A stretch of 64,000 nt of DNA from Dasyornis broadbenti (GCA_013397935.1 VZRN01000634.1:2243288-2307287); one strand, 5' to 3'; shown: positions 1-13,300, counted from the stretch's first letter. Program-made: numbers and translations. The notes: a model not told the origin generated them from the sequence alone.

Positions 1-561
1 GATTGCTCTTCCTTTATGTGGAGTGCCAAATGCCAGGTCAGCAAGGCTCTTGCCTCAGCTGGAGCCTCTTGTTTCTAACATAATACAAATGACAGTAACT
101 GCTCCCCTCTTCCCTCCTATGCCAAAAGTCTCCCTTCCCAAAACTGATCCCTGGGTACTCCCACTTTCTCACTGTCCTCTGCTGCTGTCCATGGTGAGGT
201 GCAAGCCATGTGTTCCTTACTCTCCCAGTTTCAACTGTAAACAGAACAGGGGGCAACCAGCTTCACTTCCACATTTACATGCCATTTCCTCCCAAGGAGA
301 AGAAAAGGAAAACCAATTATAGATGGCTGTTATTTTTATTTAAGAGCAAAATCAATTACTTTTATGTAACTTTTCTTGTATTACCATAATGTTAGCAACT
401 TTAGCAAACATCTTAAACCAGAGAAGCTGCCAAATTCTCAAGCGGCCACACTTGATTTATAAGCTGCAATTATGTTTGTCAGCTGATAACCAGAGACCAG
501 GTCAGTTTTCACCAACTCAGTAGATTGGAAGTGAATATTTTATTACCTTTGCCCGATATTT
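1..561. other. unique sequence, no gene seen
   Basis: Short open frames are present on both strands, but they overlap each other and none has a recognisable motif or paired splice sites. I see nothing else in this stretch. Confidence 0.5.
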
Positions 562-600
562 CTTTTCAGATACAAAGTGCTTTTCAGATACAAGGCAGTG
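562..600 (+). repeat. two-copy 18-bp tandem duplication
   Basis: The unit beginning CTTTTCAGATACAA at 562 recurs directly at 580, and the two copies differ only near their 3' ends. Each copy contains a TTTTCAG that resembles a splice acceptor. It looks like a small slippage or repair duplication, and I infer no function. Confidence 0.85.
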
Positions 601-776
601 ACTTTTCTAACCAGCAGCAGGAGATGATTCTTGGTCAGCAGGGCAGAAGTTGAATGCCTGTGTCACGTGGAAGTGCTCAAAATCACAAAAGCCATTCTTC
701 TAACCTTTCTAATACTTAAAAAGGGACTTTCAGAGCTGTTCTCCACACACTTCTGGACTGTTAGATTTCTTTTCAG

Positions 777-928
777 GCCTTTCCTGCCCCAGCAGTGTCG
801 TTCACAGCCTTGTTTTCTGCTGTGGACACAGAGGTTGTGCAAACAATCTCTCTGTTTCTCCTGGATGTCTCTGCCTACCAGCCTTACAGTCTGGATGCAC
901 CGTGGGTACTATGACAAAAGAATCCTAG
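777..928 (+). other. candidate exon bounded by good splice sites (unrecognised)
   Basis: A pyrimidine-rich tract ending TTTCTTTTCAG stops at 776. A donor-like CTAG followed by GTGAGC lies at 928/929. That gives a 152-bp segment. In phase 0 from 777 it is open for 45 codons, including the stretch SAVDTEVVQTISLFLLDVSA, and then meets a TGA at 912-914. In the next frame it is open across the whole segment and into the flanks. The two frames cannot both be coding, and I recognise neither product. It could be a terminal or noncoding exon, a decayed pseudogene, or a chance pseudo-exon; such pseudo-exons are common in vertebrate noncoding DNA. The claim rests only on splice-site quality and openness. 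Confidence 0.2.
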
Positions 929-3900
929 GTGAGCTCCAGAAACAAATTAACTTTCCATTTTCAGATAATAACTTCCTGGAAAAAAATAAAGCAAGCTGTT
1001 CTTCCTGTAGTTCACAGTAAGATTGACATTCCCTGAAAATTACTGTTCATTTCTAACATATTCTTTTACTGCAAAGGCTTGATCCATGGTGCATGCTGGG
1101 GTAAGATACCACTGCAGAGCCAAATTTCCACAAAAACACAGTGAAATTAAAATTGAAATTAAAAAGAGAAAGAGGTCTAGCTGAAGCAGGAGATCCAGTA
1201 TAACAAAGAATAAAGATTCAGCAGGGAAATAGAAGTGTGATGTCAGCTCTGCAATCTGGAGCAAGTGCTGCTTTTTCGACTTAATAACAGTGAATGTCAA
1301 ATTCTTCAGGAAAGGAATTTGCAAAGTCTTGGTAACAAGTCTGCTGAGGAACTAAATGGCAGTACATTCACCACAGTAGATTATCTGTCACTCACAAAAT
1401 CAGTACTTTCCAAGTCCCTTCCTAGCAAGGCTTAATATATAGGCACAGATAAAAATATTTACAAAACCCAAGCATAGCCACCACTGTGATGTCACTTTCT
1501 TAACTGATTTATAACTTCAGACTTTAAAGAGAAACTCTCCAACAAGCACTGGTGTGACTAATTAAATTATCCATTTATATGAAAACCATCATTTTCATTG
1601 GCCAGATAATAAGAAGGAATGGAGAAAGCAACAGCTGGATCATACTCTAAAGAGAAGCAAAAAAACCCCAAATCAATGTAGAGCGCTCAAATTCCTAAGC
1701 TGGGGACAGTCAGATAACCTGGTTCTCATCCCAGACAGGCATAAATCAGGACCAAACATGCCAAAAGCCAGACCAGGGTGTTAATCACACTGATGGAGTT
1801 GCAGATGTCATCAGTGGGATGGAAACAAGGAAAGCAGTGTTAATGAGATTAGGGCCCATCCAAATGGTGCTACCTCCATGCAAAAGGATAATCAGGCTCT
1901 GATTAGACAACTCCTGTATTATCACTTCGAAGCACATGCAGCAAAACCTGCTGAAGGAAGAAGCAGAGTGGATAGGGAACATACTCCTATCCATTGATGG
2001 ATGAGGGAAGAGTAAAACAGAATCACCACTGGACAAGAAATAAAGTAAAACTTGAGATATGAGGGAAAGCCGGGACTGAAGCTGTTAGCCTCAAAGCAAG
2101 TGAAGATGGTATCAACATTGCTTAGCAGGGGTAAAGGCAAAATGCCTAATGAACATCAAAATTTCTGTTTGGCAATCATGCAGACAAGAGAGGATTGGGT
2201 TGACTAAAATTTTGAGACAAAGGTACATAGAATTATCATTAATAGAATTATTTTCTGATTTAGTTTGCCTCTAACCCTTGTTGAAGCCTGAGCAAGCTGC
2301 AAGCAGGTGTCTGCAGCCTTGGTGGTGGTGGGGCCCTGATGCAGCAGCACCACTCACGGACACAAACATGGGTTTGCCTTGGGGCAATCACCTGCTGCTA
2401 TCATGGAGGGCAGTTCTGGAGGGTGGCACAGTAAAAAAATGGTGAAACCCTGCCCTGGTACCGAAAGGGAGGACAGTGCAGAGGGGCGGAAGCACTGGCT
2501 CGGAAAGTGAGGTGGCAGCTGCTGATCTGCCCAGGCTCTCTGCACCCCATCATCAGAGGTGATGTGCACATCTGTCTGTATGGCAGGCACAGAGTCCCTT
2601 GGGGACTGTGAAATTCATCCCATACCCAGCAGAACTTGGTAACTCCTGGTACGATCCGAGCCTTACATCCCTCTTGTGCTAAACCTGGCTATTGCACTGA
2701 GTCTGGCACTGGAGTGAGAAACACCAGGAGGGAGTTCCCACCCAAAGGAAGAGTATTCACAGGTACCACACACTGTCACTGAATAATCATGAATTTATAT
2801 GCTGTCTCTGACCTTCAGTTCCTGCGTAACTGCAGAGACCACAGGTATAAAATCAAAACAGTTCCCTGCTGCAGTATCCCTGGATACAAATCGAAAATCT
2901 CTTCCTTTCTTGTGTTTGAGTGAGATAAAGCAGCTTGCCCCTGCAGGCGCCATTCCTCCCTGTTAGCTGCTGCACTGGGGCTTCTCACTTGGCCTCACTC
3001 TGCTTCAGCCAACGTGATGGCAGCATGTCCAAGCACACAGCTGAACACAGCGACGGAGCTCTGGGAGCTGCAGGGGGATCCAGCTCATCTCTTGGTGGTG
3101 GCACAAACAAGCCTTGCATTGCATTCCAAGAAAGAGGCTTACTCAAATAATTTGCAGAAGTGCTTAGGGATTGGGGGCTGGTTGAACTCGGCACGGTCCC
3201 CCTGATTTCAGGGAGATTGCAGAGGAATTTGTCTTTCTGAGCATGTTTCGCCAAATTAAGCTGTGGAGAACTATTTCCATAGTTTGAATGGAGATATACA
3301 ACTTCCTACCTAGTGGTAATTTAATTCTCTGTCTGATAGACAGGAAAATCCTTTCAGTGAATTATATCAATGTCTAGCTTTTCTTATATGCTGCCAGTGC
3401 AGGTTTCTTGTAACACAATGGCCAGAACTGTGAAAATTTCATGATATTTGCCAGGCAAATTGGAACTACAAATGATGCTGTAGCTGCAGACCCTGCTTGG
3501 CTGGTAGACCTGAAAAGCCACACTGATCCTTCCTGAGTGCAGTAAGATGTAACCTTTACTTTTTCACTGCATCTTCTTTCTTTAGATCATTTTTTGTCAT
3601 TCAGAGCGTTGACAATCTTTCTGGCTAGGTGAGCAGAGAAATGTTCGGGTTATAATATATGGAGCACCTGAAAGGTGTGACAAGGAAAGGAAGCATTATA
3701 AGCATCTCGAAGAGATTACAGAGAAGGGAGATGTGGTATTATAAGAAGTATTTGAGAGGCAGGACGAGGAGCAGATATGCAGTGTAAGGAGATCACTGAC
3801 ATAATGCTATAAAGAGCGCTCGGCATCGAGGAATGGAAGGAGTTTGAGAGACACAGTAAGGAAGAGAATTACCCTACAGAGCATCTGAATGATGGGAGGA

Positions 3901-5918
3901 GAAAAGGAGATAGGTGATATTCCTGAACTTTTTATAATAACTAGTATTCATCATCATCGCAAGATGTTCAGGAAAAGCTGTGTTTCACTGTGTGGTTTGG
4001 GACTGGGATGAACAGTGAAAAGGCTGTGGCAGCTTTGGAGTTACTTAGCCACGATGTCTGACTGAAAATGTGCAGGGAGAAGCCTGACATGGCAAGGTGC
4101 TGAGCACCTGCACTGGTGACAGCAGGGGACAGCCTTTACAAAGGTGCTGAGCAGCCACAATTCCGCTGGAGTCAATCAGACCCGCAGGGGGTCACCACCT
4201 TGGGAAAATCAAGTTGTGGGAGTTGAAGGCACCCAGCAGGTTCTGCTCTGAAGTGTCACATTAGGGATATGACAGCAAAATTGAATAAAACCTCTCTCCA
4301 CACATATACATGAGCAAGCACACGCACACGCACATTTAGATTTTGCCACACTTCTCCATCTTTCCTTGTTAAAGTGATATGAAATTATAGGCTAAATTAT
4401 AAATTAAAATGATAATTATAAACCCGCAACATTTAGTGAGGGCAATCAGAGAAGTGGTAATTATCACAGTGGGTCTGAACAACTTTGGTGGCCCAGCAGT
4501 GGAAAGGAAATACAGGATATATTGAAAAATAGTACAAACATGAAAACTCTCTTCTTAGCTACAGAAAGCTGCTTTCCATTATTTTATTCCCGCTTTAATA
4601 ACTGGCAATGGTGAATTACAGCACAGTTGTGTATGTGCATTGGGGTGAGAGAAATTCTCTGCTTCCATCCGCCAAATAGTTTCAAACCCCGATATTCACA
4701 TTAAGTCAAGATCTTATAGCAATCCTTCTTCTCTTGGTCAAACATTTCCTACCTCTCCCAAAGTTCTTCCCCATGCCACCCTTCAAGGCAGAGGGGTTTG
4801 TATGAAATTGGTGCTGCACAAATCCAGTGTGACAACGCCAGTGCACGTGTGGGTCAAACACACTTACAACGCTCATTTTGTTGGGGCAGACCAAAGGAGA
4901 GACCCACGGTGACACGAACCCTGCACTAGTGTGAGGGATGGTGGGTCAGCTTCTTGGAAAGTACACCCACTATGCAGCAGAATGAAACATCTTCCCTTTC
5001 CATGTTGATTTTTTCACTTGTTGTTTGCTAAGTGATGGTGAGTGGCCTTTTCCCAGAAATTGTGTCTCCTTTTTCCTCATGCGTTCGCACAGACCATGTG
5101 TCACCCAATTTCTGCCAGCCCAGCTCTTGAGTGACCTCCTGCTCTGGCCCCTCACAGCAGAGTGACCCGTGCCAGCTGCTGCAGGCTCAGCACTCTCCTC
5201 AGAGGGCTTGTCTGAGCCCTCCTTCTCTGCACTCCTTGGAATTTGCTGCCCTGCTCTTGCTGCAGAAGCACCGAGAGCCCTGCACGTTCTCCAGGAGCTT
5301 CAGCCTGCGTGGGGGAAGTCCCTCTGCCTGGCACATTCTCAGGGCTTTCCGCAGGGATTCATTCTGCAGCTCTGAGTAGACACTTGAGAAAACCCCGCTT
5401 CAGAACTCAGTCGTGAGCTGATCTTTTCTTTGGGACTCAATCCCTAAAGATCACAAGAAGGGCTCTTCAAACTTGGATTAGTGCAATTTGCCTTTTCCAC
5501 CTTTCTTTTGTAGTTTTAAAAACTGCTCTTATACAATTCCTTTTGCAAGAAGTGCAGCACTTCTCAAACCTGAATATAAAATTAACTGGAAATACTAACC
5601 CTGTAAAATGACTGTTCTTACTGATCAGCCCTCAGATGTATTCTGATGTACCTTTCCTTCTGTACAACATAAAATGTAGTTCCACTTGGCTCAGAGCGAT
5701 GCCTCTTCATGATAACACTTCCCATAATATTTGAGAGAGCCAGACCAGTCAGTCAAAGTCTGTTCTCACCCTAATGTCTCTCCAGGCTCCTTGGCTGAGA
5801 CAAGGAAATTTCTGAAGAAGTGTCAAGGTTACTAAGAATTCTTGGAGCTATCAAGAAGTCGGAGTAAAGTAAGGATTTAATAGCTGCCCATTAAAAGGTA
5901 ACTGATAAAGCACCATCA
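929..5918. other. about 5 kb of unique noncoding sequence
   Basis: I see no convincing exon, RNA gene or mobile element. About 3650-3930 is purine-rich and could be a decayed repeat. About 4318-4334 is a short irregular CA/CG run. The region from 5130 to 5380 is GC-richer, and its several overlapping open frames reflect a low stop density, not coding. The rest is plain AT-leaning sequence with short A and T runs. Confidence 0.5.
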
Positions 5919-6245
5919 GCGTGGCTGGGGCGATCTCCCGCTCCAGGCAGCTCCAGGTATGGCTGCCTGATTTCAGAAGGGTGAACAGAAAAAACCCACA
6001 AAGTCTGCAGCTCGCCAGCCAGCTGCTGTTGCCTCAGGGAAATCGCCAGCCAGTTAATGCATGGCTATTCCTGCGAGTAAATGAGGTGTCAAGTCACTTC
6101 TGTTCCGGCGCCGTTGCACTTTGTAGTACGGAACAATCGCCACGCCGATCTCACCCCACGAGCAGCGCTTTCTGGTGGCATTTGATCTTGAAGAAGACAT
6201 CGCGGCAGAGGAGAGCTGCTCGAAGATAAGGCAGACTAATCGTGA
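5919..6245. promoter_or_regulatory. isolated CpG-rich block, possible regulatory element
   Basis: CpG dinucleotides are rare in the surroundings, but I count about 16 between 6010 and 6245. The densest part is 6102-6170. Inside it are an 11-bp direct repeat (TCGCCAGCCAG at 6012-6022 and 6043-6053) and a 6-bp inverted repeat (GTTCCG at 6102-6107, CGGAAC at 6129-6134). The minus strand of 6164-6178 matches a CTCF-type core at about 12 of 15 positions. The block is too short to be a conventional CpG island. An enhancer or insulator-like element is a reasonable inference, but sequence alone does not show activity. Short open frames on both strands are most simply the result of the higher GC. Confidence 0.25.
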
Positions 6246-9200
6246 TACCAGCTCAGCTAACTGCAACAAATCTATTTTTTCTACCTTTTAACATCTCTGG
6301 CATTCCTCTAGATAAGGCACAGATTCCCTGCTTGGGCACATTTGGACTCAGAACACAGCGTGTTAGGAGCTCTTTTGCCTTTTGCTGATCTTTTTCTCAT
6401 TCTGCTGCATATTTGTTTATCATTAGCACAAATTATGATGGGTGTCTGTACAATTTGAACAACCTTTCCTTTAACAGCATCATCTCAGTCTTTTTTCTCT
6501 CTAAGCTGCAGTTCACTACAAGGGCTGTGACAGCTTTTATGTTTAACAGAATCTTTAGTCTGGCAATCATGATTAACTTGTCTCTACAGAGAAGTGCTAT
6601 TTTAATAAGACCAAGTGAAGAGTTCTAAGAAAATCTTTTCCTTTCTTTTCCTTCTTTTTTTTTTTTTTTTAGAAGACTGAGACATCTAAGAATTAAGACT
6701 CTGTAACTAAAGTTGAGATACAGCATAGCCAATTCTTCTGTTGGCCCCTAGAAATATTTTGGAAGGATTCCAGCAGACTCAATTATTTCAAATAAGCTTC
6801 AGAAGTTACATTAAGGGCAGCATAACAGAATCTGTGAATGTATTCAGTCTTTGCCTTGCCTTCTTCTGACCCCTGATTTATTTCCAAATAAAATATTTAA
6901 CATAACTTTTTCTAATTTTTATAGGAGCTTCTGGGACTCAGGCACCGACATTATTTGACATGTAAATTATCCAAAAAAATTAATAGCTTCTTTAGGGTCA
7001 TGGTTATGCTTTGGAGCAATAACAAATTAGGAAACCTTGTTGCACCATGCTTAGCCAAAATAACATATTGTCCTTTCTTAGGAGGCTCTTACAAAGCTTC
7101 ATGTACAACAGCATGCCTTGTACTAGCCTCATTCTCCAGGAAGTCGTTGTCCTAAAAAGCCAAACATCCTCCTCAGAGTTTGAGAAAGAGCAATGCCAGA
7201 AAAAGGCAAGAAACGAGGTGATCTGAAAGCTAGAAACTACCTGATGTACCCTAATACCATTCAAACCAAGGTGAATCAATTCTCATTGCACAGGGAGGTT
7301 TGGAAATTAAAAAATAATGACCTAGAAGGAAAGCAAATATGAGTTTTCCTCTCCCTCATCTCTCTTTACTCCCGCAGTTCATAGCTGAGTGCTGCTGGAT
7401 GTTTGCCCTGAATTTCAGGATTTAGCCAGTCTCAATACAACACCTACCTGAGGCCCCAAAAGTTCCTGAAGAGCTGGGCCAGACAGGGTGAGGTCAGGTT
7501 AGGAAAAACTTGAGGAAGGAAAGCACAGCAGGGCTCCTACTTTTCAGGCCTTTATCATGCACCATGATGCCACACAGAAAGATTTTTATAAAAGGAACAT
7601 AAATGAAGGAGAAATCCAGAGTACCTAATAACCCTGTACCTCAAAAGCCTGATAAAGTTTTTGTTTGGTTTGTTTTATTGGAAACCCTACAGAAATTGAT
7701 CTGAGAGCAAAGCAAGGACCTGGGGGATGGCTCTGCTTTTGACACAACTTTAGCCTGTTGCAGGGTTCAGCTCCAGCCAGACTTGACACATCACAAAAAT
7801 CAATGTTCAGCAGAGGTCTCTGATGTTTCCGAAAGGTAGGAAGAGTAAAGAAAAGGTAGGTGAGGCTATAACCAATGTGAATCTTGATGCTGAACTGGTC
7901 AGCCAGCTCCTTACAGAAGCTGATCTCTTCTGTGGAGTACAGAGATTTCTGGTCCTTCCCTCCCTTGTAAGATTCATTCCTGCACGAGCAGTATAAGATA
8001 ATCACATTGGAACTGGATCAGTGGAGAAGTGTGAAAAATGTGGCAGCATTCAAGTTTCTATTTGAGAAGAGGCATTTACCAGTCTTGGGAGAGAGAGAAT
8101 AAGAAAGTGTATAATTCAACATTTCCTTTTGATCTGTAAACTACTTTTTTCTTCTGAGTTAATTTGCTTAAAAAATGCACAAAGAGGGAGGGCAAAGCAG
8201 AAAGTAAATGTGCTAAAATGTTTGACAGAAATTCAAATGTTTGTGAAGCAATGCGTTTGTTATTCCACGCACAGAGAGCATGAGTATTTGCTTTGCTTAC
8301 TTGGGTGCATAAATCTAATGGCAGAAGAAGCCTTAACAGAGCATTAGGCTTGAGACAAAATCCCAGAGCTGCTGCCCTTTGTCTGCTGGAGGAACGAGAT
8401 CCCCTCTCCCAACGGCGCTGCAGGGGCAGTGCCGAGCGCTCACACGGGTGCTGTGCACTGGGGCAAGCCTGGCTTCTCAAAGATATTGCTTAATCCACTA
8501 AATGACTGCAGGCTGCGCTGATGGAGCCACAGCCATGGGAGCACTGGACTGGAAAATCCCATGCAGAAGACATGGCCTGGGGAAATGACAAAAATATGGG
8601 TAATACCCCAAACAAAAAAAGTTAAAGCAACTGTGTTGGATCAGATTATGCTTTTAAGAAGATAACAGTACGTGCATTGGGCTGCCCAGCCTCTTCTTAA
8701 TAAGAATCTGGTTTAATGTCATGCATGGAAACTCCACCTGCAATATGAGCTCCACCTGTGAAATGGAGAAGGATTAAATACGCTGCTCTCCTGAGCTGCC
8801 TTCTTTCTGTGAGTGCAAGGCCAGAAGCCTCCACCCTCCAGGGTGCCTGGGGTCAGAATGACTGCATGAGCAGTGCTGTGCCTGGGCAGGACCCTTCTCA
8901 GCGAGGCACTGTGGGGACAGAGCTGCAGGAGAAGGGCACTGGAAATGCTCTGTTTGTGTTATGGCAAGACTTGCTTGTGAAAGATGCCTTTTTCCCCTGA
9001 CCCACATGAACAGGAGATGGCAAAAGATCAATTTTAACGAGAGAAGGGTCACGATGTCCATCCAGCACCCGCTTGATACAGTTTGTTGAGGAGTGAACAG
9101 CCCACAGGACTGTGCAAGGCAGGATCAGGAGCTTCTCACTCCTTTCAGCCAGGCCAGTGAAGCCTCCAGAGGATGCTGAACTCCATTTGTGCTGGATCAT

Positions 9201-9761
9201 ATAAATACTTGATCACAACTGCTCCTGACTCCATCCCGTTCCTGCACATCTTACTGTGGTACAGCTAAAAATCAGCTCTCTCATACATCTGCAAACAAAC
9301 ACATCCACAGCAGACACAGCTCTAATTTAAACGAAACACTCCGTACCCAGCGAGGAGAAGCGCAAATGAAATGTCAGGGAGGGGTCTGAGGGCAGCTGCT
9401 CTGCAGGGCAAACCCTTCTGTACATCCACTGCTCCCGCCCGGAGGGACAATCCTCACCCATCCCACCCAAAGCCAACTTAGCACCTAAGAACAAAGAACT
9501 GCCAAGCTCCCAGCTCTCACTGTGCCGCAGAGCTGATGTTCCCTTCCCCGGCAGAAGGAACAAAGGATTGCACCCTGCACCAGTGCTGGGTGCCAAACGC
9601 TGAGGGACGAACCCAGGCTGTGCTACAGTAAACGCACCAGGACAGAATCCTAAGGCACACGAGAACTGCCTTGCAGCACATCATCCTTGCTGGCTCCATA
9701 CAAGCCATTGGAAGTGCAGCAGAGCAATCTCCAATCTCTAGCGCTGCTGAACTGTTTCAAA
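6246..9761. other. unique noncoding sequence with homopolymers
   Basis: A 16-base T run lies at 6655-6670. The minus-strand open frame at 8005-7625 (126 codons) starts beside an acceptor-like CTCGTGCAG, but I find no good donor and no recognisable domain, so I do not call it a gene. About 8370-8470 is GC-rich with a few CpGs. Nothing else stands out. Confidence 0.45.
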
Positions 9762-9799
9762 TTTTTTTTTTTTCCCTTAAAAAAGGAAAAAAAAAAAAA
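9762..9799. repeat. opposed poly-T and poly-A runs
   Basis: A 12-base T run (9762-9773) is followed within 20 bases by a 13-base A run (9787-9799). The two can pair as a hairpin. It sits about 140 bp before the assembly gap. This is low-complexity sequence, and insertion of two retroposon tails in opposite orientations is one possible origin. Confidence 0.85.
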
Positions 9800-9937
9800 G
9801 GAAAAATCCAGGTCCTTTCTATGCTATAATAAATCATAGTGAAACCCCGTATCAGTCAGTTTGGACTCTGGAGTATTTAAAATCTGTATCCTAATTTTGT
9901 GATTTAGACCTATTTATATGTAAATTAAAAAAAAAAA

Positions 9938-9987
9938 NNNNNNNNNNNNNNNNNNNNNNNNNNNNNNNNNNNNNNNNNNNNNNNNNN
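9938..9987. other. assembly gap of exactly 50 N inside poly(A)
   Basis: Fifty unknown bases are flanked by 11 A on the left (9927-9937) and 10 A on the right (9988-9997). A round number of N inside a homopolymer suggests a placeholder for sequence that could not be assembled, so the true length is unknown. A repeat with an A-rich tail could be missing here. Confidence 0.98.
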
Positions 9988-10390
9988 AAAAAAAAAAGAA
10001 GAAGACTACTTCCCTATTATTTCCCTTATGATAAATTAGTCTGAATTAGTGATGAATGTAAAGAATTAACTCTTATATTCCTTATGTTTTGGCTCATTTA
10101 CAAATGTCATAAGAGCCCATTAGACGCTTAAAAAGTATGTCAAGTAAAAATAAAATTCTCTACAGAAAACAAAGTAAAATGTTTAATGATATAATGAAGA
10201 CTCATTAATGTAATGCTTATTTTAATATTAAAAATTCACAAGAATTGTCATAGCTCTTGTCTTAATCAGATGAGCTTTTGTAATATTTATTTGTGTTGTA
10301 ATTTCATAAATATTTATACATCCATTTTCAAACTTTACTGGTCTTTGCTGTATTAAATACGTTTTAAACTTGTTAATATTTGAGGAGTAT
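9988..10390. other. AT-rich stretch after the gap
   Basis: This is strongly AT-rich with many TAAT and ATTA words and no stop-free frame of interest. Dense homeodomain-type cores are typical of some conserved noncoding elements, but they also arise by chance in AT-rich DNA. I cannot tell these apart without an alignment. Confidence 0.3.
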
Positions 10391-13300
10391 TTTCTCCATG
10401 TGTGCCAGCCAGCCCTTTGATAGTGCCATGTGATCGTTACTGTGGGTACACAAACTTAGAGGTACAAGCCTCTGGGGAGAACCTCGCCATCCCAACCAAC
10501 TACAGGATAAAACCTCTTTTTTCCAGGATATGCCTGGATTCAGAAATGGTATTGAATGTGAAGGGTGGAGAATCAGTCTCCCACTCCTACTCCTCCTGTC
10601 TGCCGCTCCTTCTCCCGGATGGTGGAAGTAGTTGTTCCAATCTTCAAGGACCTTAAGCAGTACTTCCATAAAAATCCCAATTTACAAGAAAGAAAAAGTC
10701 TAATACTGAGAATCTTCTGTTTCTGGGCTCTTGGCTCATTTGCAGTGCCCTGCTCAGAGAAATTAAGGCTCACAGTGCCACTGTCCATTTTATTTTGTGC
10801 CTGAGCTCATCAGCATTTGCAAACAAACTGAGTTAAAGCAGGGTGTGAACATGAGAATTTCTTGAAAGACAAAAGTATTTTTGATAGCATTCAGCATTCT
10901 GAATTGAATGTATAAATAAATAAATATGCTATGGAGCCTTTCAAGTAAAAAAAAAAAAAAATGAAAAAAAAATCAAACATTAGCCCTGATTCGTGGAAGC
11001 CCTGGGAGAGTTCTTTTCATTACAGAAAGTCTCCCAAACAAGTAACTACCACATATGAAGGAAATTAGCAGCATAGATTGCGGGTGAAAACTGGCGCAAG
11101 TTCGTACACTGCTTTGGAGAATGGGCACAAAACACAAAACCCCTTTCCTCTTCTCTCAACTTTACCCCTTCTTAGATCTTGACTTGTAGACTGAAATAAG
11201 ATTTAATTTGTTGGGCACCCAAGTCCCACTGTGCTCTCTGCAGCGAGGAGGAGCAACCTTTGGGTTTCAGCAGGTCAGGGCAGCAGGGAGTGCCCCACTC
11301 ACACAAACTCTCCGGCCAAAGGCTCGGAATTCCCGGGCAGAATGACCTCCAAGAGGCCCAGCTGCTGATTGCACACAGACAACCAAACCCCACCAAAACT
11401 GCCCGTGCTTCTGAGCCCTTCTGATACACCCCTGCGAGCTAAACACCTAGATATCTTTCAGGAGAGTTTTTCACTTCATCTCTCTTGATTTGCCATCCTC
11501 TTTATAATTTGTGCAGTAATATTCATAAACAGTAATTATTTATACGCCATTATGGACCTCTTGAATTTGATTCTCTTCTCACTGAAGCTATAAATATGGA
11601 ATAAAATTAATATGAGTCAGAAAAATGAGGACCCTGAAGACTGAAATATATGTAAAATCACTTACAATCCTCTAACTTTTTAAAGAGATTTTTTACTTTA
11701 ATATTCTCCTGGGTTGCAAACACTGCAGGGGAAAGTTTACATCCAATCAAGAACGCATTTATTGAAGTGCTTGAAAATGCACGGAAGTGGTTCTGCTAAT
11801 ATTAAGTTTTCTAACTCTCTCTCTCTCCTGGATTAAAAACAAAGCAAGCATTTTATCCCTGACGTTTTAGCATTTGGAACACATCAAAATGTTTCTTCTA
11901 CTGCACTGGAAAGAAATTCTAATTTTCTTGTCCTCCTGTGTTCGAGGCAAAGAGGCTAACACAGAACGTACCAATGGAACTCCTTTGCATTTTCAGGCGA
12001 GAAGGAAGGAAAATACAGAATTCAAACATAGAGTTCTGTCTCCTTCTGGGTTGCTGTCTAAGGCACAAACCTGACCTCTGCACCTTCTGAACCTGGTTTC
12101 GGTATCTTTTTGAAGTGCAGGTTCAAATCTTGCACATGTGATTGGCTTGCACAGTAACCAAATAAACAGCTGTGCTATTCAGGTCAGATCAGATGATTTA
12201 ATCCCTTCCCACCTCAAAACTTCAAAATCAAAAGATGAGTTCTTCTGAGGTTTAGATTAAAAATGGAAGAAGCAACCAGCTGGCTTGGGAGACATCTCAT
12301 GAGGGTTTCACCACTTTGGTTGAGAGTTTATGAAATCTCTTTCACCATGGAAAAACAAGCCTGAATCACGCTTCTTTCCAGGCTTTTAAAAACCACTAAA
12401 ACACAATGCTAATCTAGATCAGAGCAGGCTCTCCTGTCCAACACCACTTTGAATTTAACACTCAACTTTGAAGTTTACAAATTAGGTACTTCTTTTTGTT
12501 GCACTGACCTGAGACATGCTGAAAACAGAGCAGGTGAAGGAAGAAGAAAACAGAAAACAGTTCTGAGAATGAGGTCGTGAGGTCTGCACCATAAAACCTC
12601 AAAGGGTCCGTGCCCATCTGCAAAGACTAGCAGTGTCCTGTTTGGCAGCAATTCTCCTCTCCAGCTCCCAGTCCCAAGGATGACACCATTACATCCCACT
12701 CCGGTCCTGGGCTGCAGCATTTCCCGTGGTTCTAATTCACTCCGACTTCTGTAATGTATTCAGCCCAAACAGCACTTCTACATATGCAGTTGCTGTTAAT
12801 TTTAATCTGCTTCGTTATTATCTTTACAGTTTTATAAATATGAGCTCAACTGAAAAGGACATTCAAAGACTTGGGTGTGTTTTTTTTTTTTTCCTCCTGG
12901 AAATGAGTGCTGAGTGATGTTCACCATAAATTAATTTTTCAAGCTTTGTAGAGGTTATGTAAATTTGCAGAATGTTCTTCTGATGTTTAAGCCACATTTT
13001 GACAACAGCTTCAAAAACTGGTCAGAGAACTCTTCTTACTAACATCTGCTTGTTGAAATATGTGTAATGACATGGTTGTGTAACACTTCCCATTGATCTC
13101 TGGATGCCAGGTGATCACTCAAGCTAAAAAAATGCATGTGCACACAATGGAAAAGGGGAATTTAGAACTTAAAAGCCATGGAATGAGGGGGGTGGGGGGA
13201 GAGCGGTAAATTTCCTTCACCTTCTTTAAAACAGTATTTAAAAGACCCGGCACAGATACAGCCACAGTGGTAACTAAAATGCCTTTGACTCTTCTTGTTC

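Noticed and set aside
7625..8005. 126-codon minus-strand open frame beside an acceptor-like site
   Set aside because: No convincing donor, partner exon or known family. Could be revisited with RNA data.
12100..12145. tRNA T-arm-like GCAGGTTCAAATCTTGC
   Set aside because: No matching D arm, anticodon arm or acceptor stem upstream. Isolated T-arm likeness is common by chance.
13180..13205. G-rich run as a quadruplex
   Set aside because: Only two long G tracts, fewer than the four required.
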